From contig BRKX01000006.1 in NCBI GenBank assembly GCA_026008535.1, forward strand, positions 3,928,501 through 3,992,500: a stretch of 64,000 nucleotides of DNA, read 5' to 3'. A program made the position numbers and the translations under genes. This DNA is from Perilla frutescens. Lineage: Eukaryota; Streptophyta; Magnoliopsida; Lamiales; Lamiaceae. Shown piece after piece: positions 55,453 through 64,000 of this stretch (position 1 is its first letter; each line of letters opens with the position of its first letter). The notes beneath the pieces were generated by a model. The model made no database searches and was not told the origin of the DNA. It saw nothing but the letters and a program-made list of their open reading frames with translations.

Positions 55453-56088
55453 TGTTGGAAATGGATAGCAATTGTCTCTTTTTATTCCTTGTGCTTTTCC
55501 TTGTCCCACATCGAATTTATATTGGAGTTTGAAGGCCCTTTTATTGTTGTTTTCTTCTCTTGAGTTCAAATTGGCTTGTGGACTTTAACGGAGAGGTAGA
55601 ATGGCGAAGTCCCCGCACGCGCCGTCCATCCGTCTCGGCCCGGCCCGGTCGTCACATTTGTGGGGGAGGGGAGGGGGGTGGGGTGCGGCTCGCGGGCTTT
55701 GGCCTTCTTTTTTATTTCTGATTTATTTTTTGGCCTTTTTTCCTTATCTTTTGCTTCTGTTTTGAATGGGTCTTAGAGACGCGTGATTTGGCACGACTCA
55801 GTCGTGGGCTTGATAGTGGGAAAAAACGGCTCTTTCCCTAGCTCTATTCATGGGGAGTTGTTTTTTGAAAATAGCACAGAAAAACCTAGACGCCGATCCT
55901 CTCTTCTTCTCTTTTCTCTGAGCAAACTTCGATTGACTCCAGCTCTGCCGTCGTCAGTGTTCGCATCGGTGGAGCGTCGTGTGAATCTTGGGAACGATCC
56001 GGCGAAAGGCTTAACACCTCGGGCTGCCGTCAATCGTTTTTAAGGCTGTGGAATTCAGCACCACATCACGTCAATAATTTCGACTACA
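55453..56088 (+). repeat. 5' LTR of second copia element
   Basis: TGTTGGAAATGG...CGACTACA, 636 bp. It has extra G-rich sequence at 55660-55690 compared with the 3' LTR. Confidence 0.95.
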
Positions 56089-56096
56089 ATTTAAAA

Positions 56097-57072
56097 ATGA
56101 TTGAGTTCATGGCGTCCTCCTCGCGAGTCCTGTCCGATTTGTCGAAATTAGAACCGCTCAATGGATCGATGGAGATGGTCGCAAAAGCTACTAGTCTTTT
56201 TCGAACAGCTTGAAGTGGATTATGTACTCTTCTCCGATCCCCCTATAGACAACACCTCCTCCGTTATCATCGTGGATAATGGCGAACCAGATACTATCAT
56301 GGACAAATCCGCTGCTGGAAAAGAAAGAACCTCTGCTGCTACCGCTGACCAGATCGATGTCGCTGCCTCCAAAGATAAGGGTGGCACCTCCGGTCTGATG
56401 GACATGTCGCTTAACTCATCTGCTCTCGTCAAAAAATTCGAAAAGGACAACAAGACTGTTCCAGGCCACATGCTAAACCATATGACGAATAGTCTGTTTG
56501 ATCTATTTGTTAATAACCGCTCAGCGAGGCTCATTTGGGACACTCTTGAGAAAAAATATGGCAGAGAGGATGCTGGGAAAAGGAAGTACGTTGTCGGCAA
56601 ATGGTTGCAGTTTCGGATGGTGGATGACAAACCGGTTATGGAGCAGCTCCACGAGTACGAAAATCTCACTGATGCGGTCTTAAATGAAGGGATGAAGATG
56701 TGCGATATCCTACAAGCTAATGTGCTGCTCAAGAAATTTCCTCCATCTTGGACTGATTACAGAAACTCGCTCAAGCACAAGAAGATGGATCTGACACTGC
56801 AAGAATTGATCAGTCATATGAGAACTGAGGAGGCCAACCGTTTGAAGGATAAATCCTTCTCTTTATCTTCAAATTCTTTTAATGCTAACCTTGTTGAATC
56901 TGGTGTAGCTTCAGGAAAAGGAAAAGGCCACTTTATCCCGAAAAAGGAAAAACTCGACTGGAAGAACAAGAAACTTGCGACCGATAAGAAGATAGCCAAG
57001 AAGCCTCCATCAAAGCTCACGTGTTGGGTGTGTGGAAATCCAGGACACAAAGCATACCAATGCCCTAAATGA
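56097..57072 (+). pseudogene. Copia gag with frameshift
   Basis: The N-terminus (MASSSRVLSDLSKLEPLNGS at 56109) and the rest (RWSQKLLVFFEQLEVDYVLF from about 56170) are in different frames, so one frameshift lies at about 56160-56175. The UBN2-like domain follows (NSLFDLFVNNRSARLIWDTL). The zinc knuckle CWVCGNPGHKAYQC is at about 57024-57065, and a TGA follows PK where CGA is plausible. Upstream, MIEF at 56097 starts only 8 bases after the LTR. Confidence 0.85.
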
Positions 57073-57763
57073 CAAGGCCAATCACAAAGGCCTAATTTAC
57101 CTCCTAATCGAGCTCATTTAACCGAGACTGATGACATTGTTGCTACTGTTGTAGTTGAGGTGAATTTGGTGGAGAATAAAAGGGACTGGGTGTTGGACAC
57201 TGGAGCCTCAAGACACTTCTGCAGCAATAAAGAATTCTTCCACGACTTTGAGGAAACAGGAGAAGGCGAATGTGTCTACATGGGTAACTCCAGTGTCGCT
57301 GGAGTTCTCGGTAAAGGAAAAATTCTGCTTAAATTGACATCTGGGAAAACTTTAAGTTTAAGCAATGCTTTGTATGTTCCTTCTATGCGTAGAAATTTAG
57401 TTTCTAGTGCTTTGTTGAATAAAGCGAGTCTGAAAATTGTATAGGAGGCTGATAGAGCCGTGTTGACAAAAAAATGGAGAATTTGTAGGGAAAGGGTATC
57501 TGAATGAGGGTCTTTTTGTACTCAATGTTGATTCAGTCATTGTTAATGAGAATGCTTCTTCTTCTGCTTACTTGGTTGAGTCTTATGATGTATGGCATGC
57601 AAGACTTGGACACGTTAATGCTGCTTCTATTAAAAGACTAAGAAAAATAGACTTAATCCTAGCTTTGAACATGCATAATTTGTCTAAGTGCCAAATTTGT
57701 GTAGAGGCTAAATATGCTAAGAAACCATTTAAATCAGTCGAACATAGAAAGTCTGATCTCTAA
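57073..57763 (+). pseudogene. Copia protease and pre-integrase region
   Basis: WVLDTGASRHFCSN carries an intact catalytic DTG. A TAG at 57442-57444 and a slip in an A-run at about 57466-57472 break the frame. It resumes as FVGKGYLNEGLFVLNVDSV, shown in part, and the pre-integrase zinc region WHARLGHVN...CQICVEAK. It ends at TAA (57761-57763), expected CAA. Confidence 0.85.
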
Positions 57764-58567
57764 GAACTGATTCACACGGATTTAGCAGACTTTAGAAGCA
57801 CTGTGAGTAAAGGGGGAAAAATGTATTACATATCTTTTGTGGATGATTTTTCGAGATACACTAGAGTATACCTCCTGAGGACTAAAGATGAAGCCATAGA
57901 CATGTTCATGAGATTTAAATTGGAAGTAGAAAATCAGCTTAACAGGAAAATAAAAAAGTGAAGGTCTGGTAAAGGCGGTGAATATAGCACGTTATTCCTT
58001 AAGGACTTCTGTGAACAAAATGGCATAATTCATGAATTCACTGCTCCTTATTCCCCCCAACAAAACGAAATAGCTAAAAGGAAAAATAGGACCCTAAAGG
58101 ACATGATGAATGCTATGCTGATTAGTTCTGGGTTTCCTAATAATATGTGGGGGGATGCAGTACTTTCTGCATGCTATATTTTGAACCGAGTACCTCATAA
58201 GAAGCTAGATAAGACTCCCTATGAACTGTGGAAAGGATTTGCTCCTAATTTGAAATATCTGAAAGTGTGGGGGTGTCTAGCTAAGGTTCGTTTGCCTGAT
58301 CCTAAGAGGTTAAATATTGGTTGCAAGACATATGATTATGTGTTTATTGGCTATGCTGTTAATTCTGCTGCTTACAGATTTATGTCTCTGAATGACTATT
58401 CCGTTTCTGAGTCACGTGATGCGGAATTTTTTGAGTATGTTTTTCCTCTTAAATCTTGTGATGATATAAGTGCTTCTGGTTCCTCTGTGAATGATCATAC
58501 TGATATGCCTAGTTCATCCGTGAATTTGTCTAATGATCTAGTTGAACTTAGAAGAAGCAAAAGGTAG
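57764..58567 (+). pseudogene. Copia integrase with catalytic residues changed
   Basis: HTDLADF keeps the first Asp and VDDFSRYTRVYLL follows. The second motif reads RSGKGGEY instead of RSDxGGEY, losing the second Asp, and the third reads PQQNEIAKRKNRTL instead of NGVAERKNRTL, with Lys in place of the catalytic Glu. A TGA at 57959-57961 and a TAG at 58565-58567 interrupt it. The C-terminal GKAP-type region LKYLKVWGCLAKVRLPDPK is present. Confidence 0.88.
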
Positions 58568-59848
58568 AGAACTGAAACCTCTTTTGGTCCTGATTTTGTT
58601 ACTGCTTTTCTAGTGGATAATCCTGATATAATTAATGATTATGCTATATCTGCATTCTTTATAAATGAAGATCCGTCCTTGTATTCTGAAGCTATGACTA
58701 GTATAGACGCTACTTTTTGGAAAGAAGCTATTAATAGCGAGCTGGAATCCATAATTGGTAATCATACATGGGAGTTGGTTGATTTGCCTGAAAAATGTAA
58801 ACCTATTAGAACTAAGTGGATTTTTAGGAAGAAGCTAAAACCAGATGGTTCAATTGATAGGTTTAAAGCTAGATTGGTGGTGGTGGGGTATTTTCAAAAG
58901 AAAGATGTTGATTTCTTTGACATATATTCTTCTGTTGCTAGAATTTCCACTATTCGTGCACTTGTTGCTCTAGCTGCTATTCATAACTTGATAATTCATC
59001 AAATGGATGTTAAAACAGCCCTTTTAAATGGTGATCTAAATGAAGAGATATATATTGAGCAACCTGAAGGCTGTGTGGTAGCTGGTCTAGAGAACAAAGT
59101 GTGTAAGTTGAGAAAATCTTTGTATGGACTTAAGCAAGCTCCAATTCAATGGTATGAAAAATTTCACAGTACTATTATTGCAAATGGTTTTGAGGTGAAT
59201 GGTTCTGATTCTTGTTTATATTCTAAGATGTGTGATTCTGGTTGTGTGATTGTGTGTTTATACGTGGATGACATGCTTATTTTTGGTACCAGTCTTGATG
59301 TGATTTTGGAAACCAAGTCATTTCTGTCTTCCGCATTTGATATGAAAGATATGGGTGAGGCTGATCTTATACTTGGTATCAAACTGGAAAAAACTGAGCA
59401 TGGCTTTCTGATGAGTCAATCACATTATGTGGAAAATGTGTTAACTCGCTTTAATTGTGATTCTTTTTCTGCTGTTAAAACACCTTATGATAGTGGCATG
59501 CATCTAAAAAAGAATTTGAATGAACCCGTGTCTCAAACTGACTATGCTAAAATTATAGGTAGCGTGATGTACCTTATGAACTGCACTAGACCTGATATTG
59601 CATATGTTGTGAGTCGTTTGAGTCGGTATACACATAATCCGGGTAATGAGCATTGGACTGCACTTTATCGTTTATTAAAATATCTGAAAGGCACTTCTGA
59701 TTGGTGTTTGCATTTTGAAAAATTTCCTGCTGTTTTAGAAGGTTATTGTGATGCAAACTGGGTGTCTGACAATGATGAAGTGAGTTCCACCAGTAGATTT
59801 GTTTTTACATTGGGTGGTGGTGCTATTTCTTGGAAATCTGCTAAGTAA
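58568..59848 (+). pseudogene. Copia reverse transcriptase
   Basis: Longest intact stretch (from 58613). Motifs: WKEAINSELESI, RTKWIFRKKLKPDGSIDRFK in part, HQMDVKTALLNGDLNEEIY in part, KSLYGLKQAPIQWYEKF, and catalytic LYVDDMLIFG. The connection region SVMYLMNCTRPDIAYVVSRL leads into RNase H (EGYCDANWVSD). It ends at TAA where CAA is expected before SCIA. Confidence 0.92.
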
Positions 59849-60196
59849 TCATGTATTGCTAACTCTACTATGGAATCTGAATTTATTGCTCTTGAGTTAG
59901 CAGGTCGTGAAGCTGACTGGTTGAGGAGCTTGCTGGCTGACATACCTCTTGTGAGGAATTCGGCTGCTCCTATTTCTTTACATTGTGATTCGTAGGTTGC
60001 TATTGGAGTCGCCAAGAATAGCGTCTACAATGGAAAAAGGAGACACATCCGGGTGAGGCATGCTGGTGTGAAGCAGCTGCTGAAAAGTGGAGTGATCTCT
60101 TTAGATTTCATAAGATTCGAAAAAAATCTGACTGATCCTCTTACCAAAGGTCTCAATGGAAATCAATGCTTGATTCTTCCAAAGGAATGGGCGTAA
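59849..60196 (+). pseudogene. Copia RNase H C-terminal part
   Basis: STMESEFIALELAGREADWL, then LHCDS-stop-VAIGVAKN with TAG where CAG is normal, then RRHIRVRHAGVKQLL and LTDPLTKGL, the standard pol C-terminus. Ends at TAA 60194-60196. Confidence 0.88.
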
Positions 60197-60880
60197 GGCC
60201 TCGTCAGTGAGGTAACTTTTAGTGGATACCTTTCTAAGGTCAAACGAAGCTGTAAACTTTATCTCATTTGACTTGATATTTTCTTGGGAAACATTGTCGT
60301 ATCACTGTGAAATGTTTTATTCCATAGCCTATGTTTAGGTGGTCCTGTTGAGACGGACTTGATGGATTTATGATTGTTGATGTTGTGCCATAGCCCTCTG
60401 TGGGTGGTCCCAAGTGTTGGACTTGATGGTGTTGTACTGATGTACATGATGTTTGACTATTTGAGGTTGAGCTATTGGCTCTTAATGATTCAATACATTT
60501 GTGTTATTGAGACGCATTGTTGTTGTATTTTTGTGCTTGTGAGACGCACAATCTGGAATCACCTAAGTGAGTGTGGAGAACTGGCCGTCTCCGATGTAAG
60601 ACTTTGTCTTGCTACTGCACTCGCGAGAATCCAAGGTTGTGATGGTCAATTTTTGTATCGCGAAGTTTAATCGATCTAAAAGATTTGTGTAATGATCTAA
60701 GGGACTTTACTTGAATCCTTTAAAGTTCAAGTGTCCGACACACTTTTTGGATTCACGTATTGTCCTTTATTTCGAATAAGTTTCAATTCAAAATCGAAAG
60801 ATTATTGTTACTTATACATTTATCCTTGTTTTGCTCAGAGTCCTTCTTTTTCTTCCTATGGCTTTCCATTTATGGGAGAT
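60197..60880 (+). other. 3' untranslated part of second copia element
   Basis: No ORF is supported. Short G-rich repeats (GTGGTCCTGTTGAGACGGACTTGATGG, in part; TGGGTGGTCCCAAGTGTTGG) precede the purine stretch GGGAGA next to the 3' LTR, the probable polypurine tract. Confidence 0.65.
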
Positions 60881-61495
60881 TGTTGGAAATGGATAGCAAT
60901 TGTCTCTTTTTATTCCTTGTGCTTTTCCTTGTCCCACATCGAATTTATATTGGAGTTTGGAGGCCCTTTTATTATTGTTTCCTTCTCTTGAGTTCAAATT
61001 GGCTTGTGGGCTTTTATGGAGAGGCATAATGGCGAAGCCCTCGTGCGCGTTGTCCGTCCGTCCCGGCCCGATCTGGTGGAGGGTGGGGTGGGGTGCGGCT
61101 CGTGGGCTTTGGCCTTCTTTTTTATTACTAATTTATTTTTTGGCCTTTTTTCCTTATCTTTTGCTTCTGTTTTGAATGGGTCTTAGAGACGTGATTTGGC
61201 ACGACTCAGTCGTGGGCTTGATAGTGGGAAAAACGGCTCTTTCCCTAGCTCTATTTATGGGGAGTCGTCTTTTGAAAATAGCACAGAAAAACCTAGACGC
61301 CGATCCTCTCTTCTTCTCTTTTCTCTGAGCAAACTTCGATTGACTCCAGCTCTGCCGCCGTGAGTGTTCGCGTCGGTGGAGCGTCGTGTGAACCTTGGGA
61401 ATAATCCGGTGAAAGGCTTAACACCTCGGGTTGCCGTCAATCGTTTTTAAGGCTGTGGAATTCAGCACCACATCACGGTAATAATTTCGACTACA
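60881..61495 (+). repeat. 3' LTR of second copia element
   Basis: TGTTGGAAATGG...CGACTACA, 615 bp, followed by the GCGAG duplication. Confidence 0.95.
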
Positions 61496-61600
61496 GCGAG
61501 TACATCCATTATTTTGTTCAAATTGTACAAAATAAAAACAGTTTGAAATTTAAATGATTAAAAGGAGATGGAGTAATATTGAAAAACGATGAATAAATTA

Positions 61601-64000
61601 TCTATACTATATATAAAAGCAGAATAAATCTAATTTTACCGCCAATTTTATGGCAATTTTGTAAATTTATTGATTTTGAGGGCAATATATAAATCTACAT
61701 CGCCCATTTATTTGAAGCAGTTTTTCTCCCAATTAATCCGGAAAAAACCTTCAAACTCACATTCTACCGGTTTAAAATTAAATAAAATAACAATCAGGAA
61801 AACTCCCTCAAACTCACGCTACGTCAAAACACTATCTTTCATAACTTAATCTCCACCCATAGATTTAATGTAATTGCTGCAAATAGTTGTACATCTGTGA
61901 AATTGTTGGGTCAACGAGGCAGACTCTAATTTCTCAACAAAGGCGAAGGTAGTGTATCCAATGGGAAGGGCCGACTACCGTTGAAATCTCTAATTTCTCC
62001 CTGCTGCCATTGCGAAAGGAGGTACGCATATTTTACTAGATTATTTCAAAAATTGGATTAATTATGTTAAAAAGCTAATATTCAACTTTTGATTCGTCAA
62101 TATTTCCTCACGTCTTCAGAAGAAAGGAAAATCTCCAACATCAAATTTCCGGCCACATTCCGATTTCGCCGACCCCGCCATGACGAAGGTGCGCCTGATT
62201 TTCACCCGTTTTTAGACTCGATGGGGATTATTCAATTTCATTGTTGACAATGGCTAATGATAAGAAATTTGCGCTTATAATCAAGATAAAAAACACTATT
62301 TATTTTAATTAATTAGATTGTTTTAGGTGTGTACCTGCAGGCCAACCCAGAGAAGATTCACGGCTAGCAGTCTCTTCTATGGAGGGTTTGTATCTAAAAT
62401 TTTAAGCACATATCATTTCTTTCTTGCATTAATTTCAAATTTACTGTGAATATCTGCCCATTTCTTTCCAGTAGACGAACATGATGGTCTAGAAAAATTA
62501 GATTTTATTTGTTGCTCTTTCCAAATACTAAGAATTCTGGATTTTGAGGATGTAGAAGTGTTCAATGTGCCCAGAGAAATAGGTGAACTACTTCACCATG
62601 AGTGCCTTAGTTGACACCTTTTTCTATCTCAACCCCAAGTCCTCCTTCGTAGACACTTTGACCAAGTTTATAGTATCGTTTTACTGTATTGTAATAATAG
62701 ATGGTTATTGTGTGTTCTACAATTGGGAGATATAAGGTTGTTTTACAATCTGCATGTCTTCAATCGTTATTAGTATTTATGCTCTTAAACAAGATTGTTT
62801 TGTGGTGGTTATGATGATGTGAAGCCTATTTGATTACATGTTTTGTCATGTCTTTGGTTGTTATCTTGCTTGAATATCTAAAGTTGTGTAGGTAATGAAA
62901 ATAGTATGCCTGATTTGTTTGAGGTCAGGAAAATTGTTAACACACGATCATAGTAAACTCCCTTTAATAATAATGCAATTTTTTTTATCTGTTATTTTGT
63001 ATTTTTTAGAATTTTTATATTTTGGTTATCATCTATATGTATATGCAAGTATTTCAGTATTCAATAATCATTCATTGAAATGCTTCCTTCAATTATCCCG
63101 TGTATGAATCACAACAGACATAAAATATCAAACTACTTCAATACCGTACATCATTTCATTCATTTGACATGATGAGACGATCGTTTATTGTGTTTCGATT
63201 TCCTTGATTGTTTCTTGGCTTGGAAGATTTTTTTTTAATCTTATAATTATGAGTTGAAAAATTTGGATATTTTCTAACATTGGATGTGAATCAGAATGGA
63301 TGAGTTTGATGTATTTTATATGTGCAATGATGGGATAAGTTTGTTGTGTTTTTTTTTCCTCAAGTGTTTTGTTGTTTATGCAGTGGTTTCATTACAATGA
63401 GAACTGGAGTAGAGACTGAGATAGCAGTAGAGTTGTTCTATCATTATGTAAGTTTGTCGCGATTTTATAACTCTTTGAGATTGATGTTTGTTATGTATAT
63501 TTGTTTGCTGTAATTTGTGGAGTGGAGAATATTGGTGTAGTAAATGACCTAAATTGAGAATGAGTTAATGTGATTACAAGAAATTATGGAATGCATTAGA
63601 TTACATTCTTTTAAACATTTTAATTTTGCCATTTTAAAATTTTTGATGTGATGAATACAAGAGGTTGGAGATGTTTCTATAGTCATTTTTTGGTGTGACA
63701 TTTTGTTGGTTTCTTGATTTATTGGTCGATTGGAAACTATTAAACTTGCAATATTATTAATATGTAGCTGTCAATAATGTTATTTTTTATATAATTATTT
63801 TTAATGAATATTCATACATTATTTAATAATTAACTATTCACATAATATATAGAAGATTTAAATAAATATTTTTTTTTCGAATCTTACGAGTTACAACCTT
63901 TGACAAATGGATAATTATATATATTCTTATCGAATTTTAGGCATGACTTCTTCAGCAAGTGATGGTAATAATATATATAAATATTTTAATTAACATTAGA
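61601..64000 (+). mobile_element. Helitron E, 5' end (3' end beyond window)
   Basis: A|TCTATACTATATATAAAAGC at 61601 is a near-canonical plant Helitron 5' terminus. Several exon-like GC-richer pieces follow (61960-62030, 62110-62215, 62330-62390, 62471-62614) separated by AT-rich introns with GT/AG-like borders, as expected for gene-fragment capture. The 3' end is not in the window. Confidence 0.55.
62471..62614 (+). pseudogene. NLR (NBS-LRR) exon fragment
   Basis: After a TTTCCAG acceptor the frame reads VDEHDG..., then FQILRILDFEDVEVFNVPRE and IGELLHHECLS-stop. The stretch LLRVLDFEDVxxxxVPxEIGELVHLRYLSL is the characteristic first LRR after the NB-ARC region of plant CC-NLR proteins; here HLRYLSL has decayed. 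It is a 47-codon fragment ending in TGA, with no NB-ARC or further LRRs nearby. Confidence 0.7.

Larger units (their letters stand above)
55453..61495 (+). mobile_element. Complete but inactive Ty1/copia element
   Basis: Both LTRs (55453-56088 and 60881-61495) and an exact 5-bp duplication GCGAG (55448-55452 and 61496-61500) are present. Order: gag, protease, integrase, RT, RNase H. The LTRs differ at very roughly 6% by eye, so the insertion is not recent. It has many stops, two frameshifts, lost integrase residues and no recognisable PBS. Sequence character resembles Tnt1-type elements. Confidence 0.95.

Overview
This window is plant nuclear DNA, almost certainly from a eudicot. Evidence: a spliced, plant-like KAE1/OSGEP gene, an intronless PPR gene with an organelle presequence, Ty1/copia and Ty3/gypsy elements primed by initiator-tRNA-Met, Helitrons, hAT and Mutator-type elements, and very AT-rich spacers. 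The extra-ORF copia element and some gene details remind me of asterids (Lamiales), but that is only an impression. Only two genes look intact: the PPR gene (46771-48498, +) and KAE1 (49665-52309, -, four exons). They are convergent. Nearly everything else is transposon, often nested and decayed.

Layout. 1-13548: one very large copia element on the minus strand. It has a 1.8-kb 5' LTR carrying a 44-bp tandem array, then PBS, gag, protease, integrase, RT and RNase H. Downstream of pol lie two long, mutually related extra reading frames, each preceded by a promoter-like block. The far LTR lies left of the window. 13549-18600: a Helitron split by a solo LTR, AT-rich spacer, and copy 1 of a small unidentified gene. 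18945-24017: a truncated gypsy element bounded by about 265-bp direct repeats. 25635-27423: a terminal-inverted-repeat element holding a nested Pack-MULE that captured part of a GPR107/CAND6-7-like receptor gene. 28063-32081: an hAT element and a LINE RNase H fragment split by a gypsy solo LTR. 32082-36400: a Helitron on the minus strand with a nested MULE-type MITE, another Helitron end, and copy 2 of the small gene. 36560-46420: stacked TIR elements, tandem repeats, two hAT elements with perfect 8-bp target duplications, and a Helitron. 46500-52490: the two host genes. 52600-55440: small MITEs and microsatellites. 55453-61495: a complete but dead copia element with both LTRs and its 5-bp target duplication. 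61601-end: the start of a Helitron carrying an NLR (disease-resistance) exon fragment.

The two host genes do housekeeping work. KAE1 is the catalytic subunit of KEOPS, which makes t6A37 on tRNAs. The PPR protein is expected to bind organellar RNA. The transposons show a common decay pattern: most premature stops are what C-to-T changes in CAG, CAA or CGA codons would give, as expected for methylated silenced DNA. Frames, splice sites, target duplications and repeat periods were read by eye. Nothing was searched against a database.
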